Assembly: GCA_013331535.1 (NCBI GenBank)
Contig: DUGF01000030.1
Coordinates: 1-5,526, forward strand
DNA from: Microcaldota archaeon
GTDB lineage: Archaea > Micrarchaeota > Micrarchaeia > Anstonellales > Bilamarchaeaceae
DNA: 5,526 nucleotides
Direction of reading: 5' to 3'
Shown here: piece after piece, positions 1-5,235 of the stretch
Layout of the letters: each line of letters begins with the position of its first letter
Numbering within the stretch: the first letter of the stretch is position 1
Translations under genes and position numbers: made by a program
The notes under the pieces: model-generated
What the model was told of the DNA's origin: nothing
What the model saw: the letters and a program-made list of their open reading frames with translations, nothing else
The model's database searches: none

Positions 1-389
1 TTTTTCTTTTTTGCTTCTTCTGCGAGAAATGAAAGTGGAACAACACCATAGCCTCCGCCGACAAGGAGAATTTTTTTGTAGGTTTTAGAACTGAAATTGA
101 ATCCGTTTCCAAAAGGACCGCGAAACGAGAACAAATCGCCTTTCTTTAATTTATGTAATGCCTCGCTCACTGGGCCGACCTTTGCGACTGTGAAAGAAAG
201 CGGTGCACCTGATCCAATGCTCATAGGTCTTTCCCCCACTCGCGGAACCCAAACCATTGCGAACTGCCCTGGCTTGGAACACGACAAAGAGGTATCAAGC
301 TCGAACGTCTTGATGCGGTAATTCTCCTCAATAATTCGTTTGATCGTAGTTGTTTGCATTGGAACAGTGGATTCGTCGGGATTGAACAT
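1..389 (-). CDS. pyrK: Dihydroorotate dehydrogenase electron-transfer subunit PyrK (N-terminal part, cut by window edge)
   Basis: My translation of the minus strand from ATG at 389 gives 129 codons that run off the left edge. The fragment is the FAD-binding half of a ferredoxin-reductase-like protein. It has RPMSIG at residues 54-59 (the FAD-contacting motif), GPFGNGF at 91-97, and a glycine-rich ILLVGGGYGVVPL at 107-119 that opens the NAD-binding domain. This order is typical of PyrK, which passes electrons from NADH through FAD and a 2Fe-2S cluster to the catalytic PyrD subunit in pyrimidine synthesis. The cluster-binding cysteines expected near the C-terminus lie outside the window, so a related flavoprotein such as a hydrogenase gamma subunit is not fully excluded. 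Met11 (ATG at 359) is an alternative start; neither start has a clear Shine-Dalgarno. The gene follows the DUF2085 gene by 37 bases in the same direction. Confidence 0.85.
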   Translation of the reverse strand, partial: MFNPDESTVPMQTTTIKRIIEENYRIKTFELDTSLSCSKPGQFAMVWVPRVGERPMSIGSGAPLSFTVAKVGPVSEALHKLKKGDLFSFRGPFGNGFNFSSKTYKKILLVGGGYGVVPLSFLAEEAKKK

Positions 390-413
390 AAGTATCTAAA
401 AAATTAACCAGCC

Positions 414-424
414 TTAATTAAAAA
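414..424 (-). promoter_or_regulatory. Possible TATA-like element ahead of pyrK
   Basis: In the 37-base gap before pyrK the minus strand reads TTTTTAATTAA, an AT-rich stretch centred about 30 bases before the ATG at 389. There is no Shine-Dalgarno in the gap, which would fit a nearly leaderless pyrK transcript. The match to an archaeal TATA box is loose, and readthrough from the gene upstream is equally possible. Confidence 0.25.
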
Positions 425-426
425 AC

Positions 427-966
427 CTACTTGAAAAACCGGTTTAACAATGGAATCGCATAAAACGGAACCACAAAACCAGCAATTGCACCAGTGATAA
501 TTCTCATTGTATTCGTACTTTCCCAGAAGCCCAGAAGTTGCCCGGTGCCGTCAATTCCTAATGGAACCAGCGCAAGAATAAGCCAGATTGCTGGGGGAAG
601 CGCAACTTCGTCTTTTTTGCGGACGAAGGAAAAAAGAATTCCGCCAACAAGCATGAATGAGTAGATACCGACATCTCGGGAACAAACTGGCATTTTGTAA
701 CCAATGGTGCCGAACTTGTTCACGCTCACTGCTTTTGACTCATTAAATTCCGGGCTAGAAAAACAATCCTCAAACGAACCAAAAGAACCGTTTTTCGGAA
801 AATAACATAACGAACGAGAAGTTAGTTGATGACAAGTTGGAGAGTAAATGTCATGGGTAAACGAAAACACTTGGGGGATAGATTGAACTAAAAGCGGAAC
901 AATGAAAATCGGAACCGTAACCACTGCAGTTAGAATAATAAATAACCAAAAACCTTTAGCACTCAT
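427..966 (-). CDS. DUF2085 family membrane protein
   Basis: A 179-residue predicted membrane protein. Hydrophobic segments lie at about residues 5-28, 99-115, 123-147 and 155-177. A polar loop of about 65 residues between the first two carries four cysteines (C45, C54, C68, C95). The family signature is visible as CHQ at 45-47, PVCSRDVGIY at 93-102, PLGIDGTGQLLG at 135-146, and the S-x-N-x-x-R-x-x-TG pattern at 150-159. These match DUF2085, a widespread family of unknown biochemical role; the cysteine/histidine loop suggests metal binding or disulfides, but that is inference. The start is ATG at 966, preceded by GAGG with a 7-base spacer. It lies 29 bases after the phosphoribosyltransferase stop and 37 bases before pyrK, so co-transcription is likely. 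Nothing in the context gives it a specific function. Confidence 0.85.
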   Translation of the reverse strand: MSAKGFWLFIILTAVVTVPIFIVPLLVQSIPQVFSFTHDIYSPTCHQLTSRSLCYFPKNGSFGSFEDCFSSPEFNESKAVSVNKFGTIGYKMPVCSRDVGIYSFMLVGGILFSFVRKKDEVALPPAIWLILALVPLGIDGTGQLLGFWESTNTMRIITGAIAGFVVPFYAIPLLNRFFK

Positions 967-973
967 AGATTCG

Positions 974-977
974 CCTC
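974..977 (-). promoter_or_regulatory. Ribosome binding site of the DUF2085 gene
   Basis: On the minus strand GAGG lies 7 bases before the ATG at 966 and can pair with the CCTC core of the 16S rRNA 3' end. It supports this start for the DUF2085 gene. Confidence 0.5.
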
Positions 978-995
978 GAGAATTAAACCGTGCAA

Positions 996-1613
996 TTAAA
1001 GATGGCGCAACTGACTTTTCACTTCATTGATTTCCCACGGATAAACAAGCCATTTGTTTGTTTCTTTGATATAGAAATCTGGCTTAATCAACGAGCGGGG
1101 TTTGTAATGAAGCGTTGCAACCTTGACGTCAGAAGCCATTCCTCTTCGCGCAAGCTCCTTTGCAACTAAAAGACTTCTGCCGGTGTCAGCAACATCATCA
1201 ACTATAAGGACTTTCAAGCCGCGCACATCCAGCGAAAGTGGCTGAGTAACTCTTGGAAAATCGGTTGTCTGCGTCATTGATTTGTAGAATTCGATACGAA
1301 TTGTTGCCACAGTGTGATTATCAAGCACATCTGATATCAAGCGTACTGGAACAAGCCCTCCGCGGGAAATTCCGACCAACACATGCGGATGGAATCCACG
1401 AACTTTTTCTGCAAGCTGTTCGCACAATGACTGGACCTGAGACCAGGAAACATATTCAAGAATTGGTTTTGTGGATTTGGATTTTGTGTTTGGAAATTTA
1501 GATTTTGTTGTACGGGATTTGGAACTTTGTCTGGATTTCGATTCCGCACTTTTTCGCATATTTTGTTTTGATTTTTTGCCTGTGAAATTTTTCTTTTTAA
1601 TCCGATCAGCCAC
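996..1613 (-). CDS. Purine-type phosphoribosyltransferase (Gpt/Hpt-like) with a basic N-terminal tail
   Basis: A type I phosphoribosyltransferase. Such enzymes join a nucleobase to PRPP, and this archaeal-type subgroup is usually annotated as xanthine/hypoxanthine-guanine phosphoribosyltransferase for purine salvage in the cytoplasm. Counted from the possible upstream TTG at 1628, GISRGGL at 86-92 forms the pyrophosphate-binding loop region, VLIVDDVADTGRSL at 140-153 is the PRPP loop with the diagnostic D144-D145 pair, and YPWE at 196-199 is the C-terminal motif common in this subgroup. The frame is open from TTG at 1628 (210 residues). I prefer GTG at 1613 (205 residues) because AGGTG lies 5 bases upstream of it, whereas the TTG has no such site. 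Residues before about 55 are nearly all Lys, Ser, Arg, Thr, Gln and Asn, with no predicted fold, and are unusual for the family. Base specificity cannot be read from the sequence. Confidence 0.88.
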   Translation of the reverse strand: MADRIKKKNFTGKKSKQNMRKSAESKSRQSSKSRTTKSKFPNTKSKSTKPILEYVSWSQVQSLCEQLAEKVRGFHPHVLVGISRGGLVPVRLISDVLDNHTVATIRIEFYKSMTQTTDFPRVTQPLSLDVRGLKVLIVDDVADTGRSLLVAKELARRGMASDVKVATLHYKPRSLIKPDFYIKETNKWLVYPWEINEVKSQLRHL

Positions 1614-1618
1614 AGAAC

Positions 1619-1623
1619 CACCT
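1619..1623 (-). promoter_or_regulatory. Ribosome binding site deciding the phosphoribosyltransferase start
   Basis: The minus strand reads AGGTG, then five bases, then GTG at 1613. AGGTG matches part of the archaeal Shine-Dalgarno consensus (GGAGGTGATC). It lies downstream of the alternative TTG at 1628 and so argues for the GTG start. Confidence 0.5.
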
Positions 1624-1681
1624 GACAAACAAAAAACAGTGCAAGATTAAGAACTTATCGCCGTAGGGCCAGAAAACCAGA

Positions 1682-2317
1682 TTATTTTTTGAGCTTTACT
1701 TCCCATATATACTTTGAACGGTTAGGCATGGCATTGATATTGACCACAATTGGATGACCATTTATAGTAAGATATTGTTGCAATGCTGCAATTGTTTTTT
1801 CGCTTACTATTTCGTTGTTGCTCCAGGAGCAGACCTTCTTTGTTTTTATGCAGTCAGCCACGACTTCTGCATCCTCTTTTACGAGTCCCAATGCCAAAAG
1901 ATCGTCGCAAACAGCAGTAAAACCTTTTTTTACAGTAGCATATCTAATTGCGTCTTTTACTATCTTTAGATGGTCTGCGGCAAGCTGGGGGACTGCATCA
2001 AGTGGAAACCATTTTGCATCTGCTGCATCATCTCCGCCTTTTAGCTGTCCGCCGGTTCTTTTGCAAAGATAACAGGCTGCGATAACCCCTCTTGGGTCGC
2101 GGTTTGGGTCGCTATATATTCCGACCAGCATAATTGATTCTACGTCCAGTCCTGTTTCTTCTTTGACTTCCCGCTTCAGACACTGCTCTGCTGTTTCATT
2201 ATCTTCAATCCTTCCGCCTGGAACTGCCCATTCTCCCCTGAACGGGTCTGCTGCACACTGAATGAGAACGATTTTGTTATCTTCTATAATCACTGCATCG
2301 CAGGCAAATGGTCGCAT
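1682..2317 (-). CDS. Nudix hydrolase, ADP-ribose pyrophosphatase-like, with a C-terminal extension
   Basis: A 211-residue protein whose first ~128 residues form a Nudix domain. The Nudix box is complete (G-x5-E-x7-R-E-U-x-E-E-x-G-U): G35, E41, R49, E50, E53, E54, G56, L57, with E53 and E54 as metal-binding glutamates. After it, YSDPNRDPRG at 68-77 and AADHLKIVKDAIRYA at 113-127 resemble archaeal ADP-ribose pyrophosphatases, which split ADP-ribose into AMP and ribose 5-phosphate. The substrate is inferred only, because Nudix specificity is hard to predict. Residues ~129-211 are extra compared with the usual 140-170 residues and match nothing I recognise; they look like a helical part followed by beta strands (HPIVVNINAM, KYIWEVKLKK) with three cysteines (C137, C156, C163). 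The ATG at 2317 lacks a Shine-Dalgarno and sits ~25 bases after a TATA-like box, so it may be leaderless. Its stop lies 53-68 bases before the phosphoribosyltransferase start, depending on which start is used. Confidence 0.9.
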   Translation of the reverse strand: MRPFACDAVIIEDNKIVLIQCAADPFRGEWAVPGGRIEDNETAEQCLKREVKEETGLDVESIMLVGIYSDPNRDPRGVIAACYLCKRTGGQLKGGDDAADAKWFPLDAVPQLAADHLKIVKDAIRYATVKKGFTAVCDDLLALGLVKEDAEVVADCIKTKKVCSWSNNEIVSEKTIAALQQYLTINGHPIVVNINAMPNRSKYIWEVKLKK

Positions 2318-2337
2318 AAAACAAATAGGAAGTTATG

Positions 2338-2345
2338 AATTAAAA
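2338..2345 (-). promoter_or_regulatory. Probable TATA box of the Nudix gene
   Basis: The minus strand reads TTTTAATT here, centred about 25 bases before the ATG at 2317. That is the spacing expected if transcription starts at or next to the ATG. With no Shine-Dalgarno in between, this fits a leaderless transcript that could go on to the phosphoribosyltransferase, DUF2085 and pyrK genes. Confidence 0.45.
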
Positions 2346-2347
2346 TC

Positions 2348-2363
2348 CTTGGCTTATGCCAGG
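2348..2363. promoter_or_regulatory. Inverted repeat just upstream of the Nudix TATA box (possible operator)
   Basis: TGGC-TTAT-GCCA at 2350-2361 is a dyad with perfect arms. It extends outward by a T/G pair and a C/G pair to 2348-2363. It lies directly next to the TATA-like box on its upstream side, where an archaeal regulator or TFB would contact DNA. No regulator is encoded in the window, so the operator role is an inference from position; a short dyad can also arise by chance. Confidence 0.3.
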
Positions 2364-2473
2364 TCTTTGGTTTCGCTCTTGAACAAACGTGCGGAATTAC
2401 AAAACGCAATACCCGAAACAGTTAATTGTGAACCGCACGAAACTCGGAACTGAAAATCATGTGGCTGCCGTCC

Positions 2474-2552
2474 CGCGACCTTCTGTCGCGATATCTCAAA
2501 GTTCTGCGAACTTCGAGACCGCAAGCTTTTCGGTTCCTACCTGAACCGAAAA
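2474..2552. repeat. Cluster of three consecutive hairpins
   Basis: Three inverted repeats follow one another within 79 bases. First, CGCGAC (2474-2479) pairs with GTCGCG (2485-2490) across a 5-base loop. Second, TCTC-A-AAGTTC (2494-2504) pairs with GAACTT-C-GAGA (2508-2518) with one mismatch and a 3-base loop. Third, TTTTCGGTTC (2527-2536) pairs perfectly over 10 bp with GAACCGAAAA (2543-2552) across a 6-base loop. The spacers are 3 and 8 bases. Neither orientation shows a T-run directly after a stem like a bacterial terminator. The element could be a structured RNA, an interspersed repeat of REP or MITE type, or a processing site between transcription units; a single window cannot tell these apart. 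Confidence 0.7.
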
Positions 2553-2605
2553 CGCAATTTGCTCAGACGCTGTTAGCTTCATCATAAATCAGAGGTTGTT
2601 CACGT

Positions 2606-2626
2606 CATCATTGCAGGATAATGATG
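2606..2626. repeat. 7-bp hairpin downstream of protein B
   Basis: CATCATT (2606-2612) and AATGATG (2620-2626) form a perfect 7-bp stem with a 7-base loop, 41-61 bases past the stop of protein B. It may help end or stabilise the A-B transcript, but no T-run follows it on the minus strand. It is weaker (AT-rich) than the hairpins at 2474-2552. Confidence 0.4.
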
Positions 2627-2634
2627 TAGAATTG

Positions 2635-2645
2635 AATATAAAACC
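2635..2645 (-). promoter_or_regulatory. TATA-like element between protein B and the hairpin cluster
   Basis: The minus strand reads GGTTTTATATT, a fair archaeal TATA box. A start about 25 bases downstream would fall near 2614, so the resulting RNA would carry the hairpin cluster and possibly run into the Nudix gene. The element is flanked by near-identical direct repeats (2623-2634 and 2651-2663). The plus-strand reading, AATATAAAACC, is also TATA-like, so the direction is uncertain. Confidence 0.35.
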
Positions 2646-2666
2646 TTATTGATGTGAGAATTGTGT

Positions 2667-3980
2667 TTAGTGTTTAATTGGTCGACCTCTGACATGAGTC
2701 ACTGGTGCATCCGAACCTAACTGAAATGTTTTGCCGCGCGCATCTTGTGGAGACGGATTCGGTATTATATCAGACCTACCTGGTGGTTTTGTCCATCCTT
2801 TGTCTGGAGCGGCCTTATTTTGCATTAAACCCGTGGGCGCAGGGTTTTGCGTTTCTGTGACTGCCAGCGCAGTTTCCAGCTTATCTAAAATAACATCTCG
2901 GGCACTCTCCTTGGTTCTGCTTCCATCCATTATCCTCAAAATCTGGTTCAAATCAATTGAGATTGTAATCGTACCGGCCGCATCATTTGTTGCTACGCTC
3001 ATTAATACTGTTTCGCCATATTTCAAAAAGCTCTGGCCACTTCCGAAAGTCCATCTACCCCGCTCAACTGTTGTGCTCGCCCCAATCGCAAACAGTACCT
3101 TGGACGATTCCAAAAACGCGTCAAGTTGTTTGGCCGTAACCCCGCGAATCGGGTTTTCCGGGTCGGTATAGACGAACGAATACATTTGCGCGGGTGGGAG
3201 TGCTACTTGCGGACTTGCAGATGATAAGTTTTCATGTTGAGGCGAAGGCTTAAGTGCTGTTTTCAGCGGAACTCCATGAACTGCAGCTAAACTGGCTGCA
3301 CAGAAATAGCTAATATCTTTTGTATCCATAGCAGTAATACCAGTTCCTGTGCTCCCGCCAACGCGCACAATACCCAATGGTTGATTAATATGAAAATTAA
3401 CTGTTGCAACAACATTGCCGGCAGAATCACGAAGGGTATACCCACGACCTGAATCGTGATCCGTAACCTTACGATGAATCGGTCTGCTGACCCTCTTCAG
3501 AATTTCATTCTCAAAAAGACCAACAAATCTATCCATTTGATCTGTGGTGGGTGTGCCAAATTCTAACCTCGTTGAAAATGAAAAATTCTGGCCATAATTA
3601 AATGCGGCTGGCTGCCCGCTGTTGGTTGCAGGCTGCGGACGCGCTGGCTGTGGCTCTGCGCGCAATGGAGTTTGGGCTACGTTCGCGTTTAGTATAATTT
3701 TATGTAGTACCAAAATAAGATGGTCATACCTATATTGCATAAACCCAGGCGTAATTCCGTCGGTAATTGCCGTAATGACTACTGTGTGTCCAGTGGAACC
3801 CCTAACACCAGGCGCAACATTCTTGAAGGAAACGCGGATGCCATTTACGTATCCCCTAATCTCTCCAAAGCCGTGATGCACTTCCGATGGCCAACCAGTA
3901 GTTGCTTTTCTTGCAAAATCCAGAAGTTCATCCATATCCAATGGCCGAGATACCTCAAGCACCATAAAATGATTTGTCAT
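2667..3980 (-). CDS. Protein B: uncharacterised three-module protein, paralogue of its upstream neighbour
   Basis: I do not recognise this 437-residue protein. It looks soluble, with no signal peptide or membrane segment. It reads as three alpha/beta modules: residues 1-101, 131-235 and 266-374. Each starts with a strand (HFMVLEV, NFSFSTRLEF, MYSFVYTDP), continues with a helix and then several strands, and ends in a helix. A Pro/Gln/Ala linker (~102-127) and a Ser/Pro-rich linker (~236-264) separate them, and a Pro-rich, probably disordered tail (375-437) follows. Module 3 is clearly related to module 3 of protein A: SFVY, a following Pro, AFL, SK and LF occur at matching places, and both tails carry L(L/M)QNK (here 385-389). 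The start is ATG at 3980, 18 bases after the stop of A, with no strong Shine-Dalgarno, so translational coupling is likely. A role as half of a heteromeric complex with A is inferred only from pairing and paralogy. Confidence 0.8.
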   Translation of the reverse strand: MTNHFMVLEVSRPLDMDELLDFARKATTGWPSEVHHGFGEIRGYVNGIRVSFKNVAPGVRGSTGHTVVITAITDGITPGFMQYRYDHLILVLHKIILNANVAQTPLRAEPQPARPQPATNSGQPAAFNYGQNFSFSTRLEFGTPTTDQMDRFVGLFENEILKRVSRPIHRKVTDHDSGRGYTLRDSAGNVVATVNFHINQPLGIVRVGGSTGTGITAMDTKDISYFCAASLAAVHGVPLKTALKPSPQHENLSSASPQVALPPAQMYSFVYTDPENPIRGVTAKQLDAFLESSKVLFAIGASTTVERGRWTFGSGQSFLKYGETVLMSVATNDAAGTITISIDLNQILRIMDGSRTKESARDVILDKLETALAVTETQNPAPTGLMQNKAAPDKGWTKPPGRSDIIPNPSPQDARGKTFQLGSDAPVTHVRGRPIKH

Positions 3981-3998
3981 AAAACCAACTCAAAAAAT

Positions 3999-5174
3999 CT
4001 AGCTGGAAACGGCTTTCCTCCTAGGTTCTGGATTTTTGGCTGTTGGCACTGATCTACGACGCCACCTTGAACCCAGAGAACTTACTAAATCTATTAAATC
4101 ATCAAAACGACCCAACGCCGTGTTGGATTTGACAGTTACAATTGGAGATTTAACAGTTGAATCCTGTGATTCCACAGAGATATCTAATAGACGATTTAGA
4201 TTTGTAGTGAATTTATTCTGCAGTAATGTTTTTTTACCAGGCACTGAACTATCAGCCGCTTCAGCTGGTTTTACTGCAGTTTCTTCAACAACCAAACCCA
4301 CATTTATAGTTACGATAACCGGATTTCTTGGACTAAAGTACCTAACACCCATCAACTTGGTTTGATCCGGCAGAACCAAAAAATAGTCTGCTACGCGCCC
4401 GTGTGCATGCAAAATTCTTTCTATAGAACCCTTCTGGACTGCCTCAGGCCCGAATAACTTCTTTGAATCTAACAGAAACGCACCGATGTACTCTGGGAAA
4501 ATCGTATGTGGCTGATCTTGCGGAGTAGAATAAACAAATGAGTGCAGATCGGGTTCAGTTTGTTTCAGAACTGGAGGCACATTATGTCTAAATGCCCTTG
4601 GCGCAACAGCCTGCAACAAACTTTCCAAATCTTTTTGGTTTGGCGGATAACCCCCGGAATCAAAGATGCTTGCGCGCATCTTAATCTGAACCCCATTTTC
4701 AGTGAAGGTCATAATCGCTATTTCTCCGTCTTCCGAAGATATATTATAGGAATTAATGAATCTTGATGTGGAAAATGCCATAAACAGAGAATAGTTTTGA
4801 AGAAATGCGCTAAAAAAAGCAGCGCGTTCTGGATCACTTAGAGGACAACTAGGTTTAATTATAAAATTCGGTTTTAAAATTGTGGTTGGATCAAAATGAG
4901 ATACGCGATTTTTGATCTGTTGAATAAACTCGTTAGTATCAAACTCGTCGCTTAAGGTAAGGGTCAGGCTCGTACATCCTCGCTCTGCTCGAGAGGCGCT
5001 GACTTTAACTGACCAGGAGCTTGCAGGATCAAAAGGGCGCGACCAGCAGGCGCCATCTTCCATGCATGTAACCGAATCGGTTAGTCGAAGTACTTCTTTG
5101 GTGATGTACGCAGTTATGCCCTTCAACTGCTCAGGGCCCAAAACAATTCCTACGATAAAATTATGAGTGTACAT
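3999..5174 (-). CDS. Protein A: uncharacterised three-module protein, paralogue of protein B
   Basis: An unrecognised 391-residue protein, apparently cytoplasmic. Three modules can be drawn at about residues 1-95, 102-195 and 209-296. Each begins with a hydrophobic strand (HNFIVGIVL, NFIIKPS, HSFVYSTP) and has a helix near the front and a hydrophobic strand before the end (SLTLTLS, QIKMRASI, VIVTINV); modules 1 and 2 close with a helix. Module 3 is the part most clearly shared with protein B (FVY...AFL..SK.LF). The C-terminal ~95 residues are low in predicted structure, contain LLQNK at 317-321 (matched by LMQNK in B), and end in a basic patch, RWRRR at 370-374 followed by PRRK, which could bind nucleic acid or a partner. 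The ATG at 5174 has GAGGT five bases upstream and a TATA-like box about 50 bases upstream, so this gene appears to head an A-B operon. Confidence 0.8.
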   Translation of the reverse strand: MYTHNFIVGIVLGPEQLKGITAYITKEVLRLTDSVTCMEDGACWSRPFDPASSWSVKVSASRAERGCTSLTLTLSDEFDTNEFIQQIKNRVSHFDPTTILKPNFIIKPSCPLSDPERAAFFSAFLQNYSLFMAFSTSRFINSYNISSEDGEIAIMTFTENGVQIKMRASIFDSGGYPPNQKDLESLLQAVAPRAFRHNVPPVLKQTEPDLHSFVYSTPQDQPHTIFPEYIGAFLLDSKKLFGPEAVQKGSIERILHAHGRVADYFLVLPDQTKLMGVRYFSPRNPVIVTINVGLVVEETAVKPAEAADSSVPGKKTLLQNKFTTNLNRLLDISVESQDSTVKSPIVTVKSNTALGRFDDLIDLVSSLGSRWRRRSVPTAKNPEPRRKAVSS

Positions 5175-5179
5175 AGATT

Positions 5180-5184
5180 ACCTC
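5180..5184 (-). promoter_or_regulatory. Ribosome binding site of protein A
   Basis: GAGGT on the minus strand lies five bases before the ATG at 5174 and matches the archaeal Shine-Dalgarno core. It is the best such site in the window and fixes the start of protein A. Confidence 0.65.
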
Positions 5185-5220
5185 GAATTCAAATGTGATG
5201 AAATTTAATGTGTTGCGAAA

Positions 5221-5230
5221 AGTATAAAAA
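5221..5230 (-). promoter_or_regulatory. Probable TATA box of the A-B operon
   Basis: The minus strand reads TTTTTATACT, centred about 50 bases before the ATG of protein A. A start 25 bases downstream would give a leader of roughly 25 bases holding the GAGGT site, a normal layout. The T-rich run just after the methyltransferase stop (5236) may also help end that transcript. Confidence 0.45.
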
Positions 5231-5235
5231 GAGAG

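Larger units (their letters stand above)
2318..2666. other. Gene-free intergenic stretch of 349 bases
   Basis: No convincing coding region lies between the stop of protein B and the Nudix start. The stretch holds, in the direction of transcription: a TATA-like element between two copies of a 12-13 base direct repeat (2623-2663); a 7-bp hairpin (2606-2626); a cluster of three close hairpins (2474-2552); about 110 bases without notable structure; and the Nudix promoter elements (2338-2363). No tRNA or rRNA pattern is visible. The length stands out because the other gaps in the window are 18-70 bases. Confidence 0.7.

Noticed and set aside
97..321. A plus-strand 74-codon frame at the left edge
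   Set aside because: It is antisense to pyrK, whose motifs are clear.
1337..1621. A second minus-strand frame overlapping the phosphoribosyltransferase
   Set aside because: The Gln/Asn/Pro-rich product is the frame-shifted reading of the Lys/Ser-rich tail; the catalytic motifs are all in the other frame.
2527..2552. The 10-bp hairpin as an intrinsic terminator of bacterial type
   Set aside because: No T-run follows the stem on either strand beyond the T/A pairs that belong to the stem itself, and the context is archaeal.
2459..2587. A 42-codon plus-strand reading frame across the hairpin cluster
   Set aside because: It has no ribosome binding site, and its sequence is dictated by the inverted repeats, so it is better explained as open by chance.
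2474..2663. A CRISPR array or tRNA gene in the intergenic region
   Set aside because: The hairpins differ in sequence and spacing and there is no repeat-spacer pattern; no cloverleaf with conserved tRNA arm sequences can be drawn.
2731..3171. A 146-codon plus-strand frame opposite protein B
   Set aside because: It lies wholly antisense to a gene with paralogue support, has no promoter or ribosome binding site that I can see, and its product resembles no protein.
3720..4052. A 110-codon plus-strand frame spanning the A-B junction
   Set aside because: It is antisense to both supported genes and its translation lacks any recognisable domain; it is a shadow frame.
4036..4365. A 109-codon plus-strand frame opposite the tail of protein A
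   Set aside because: It is antisense to a supported gene, with no independent signal of its own.
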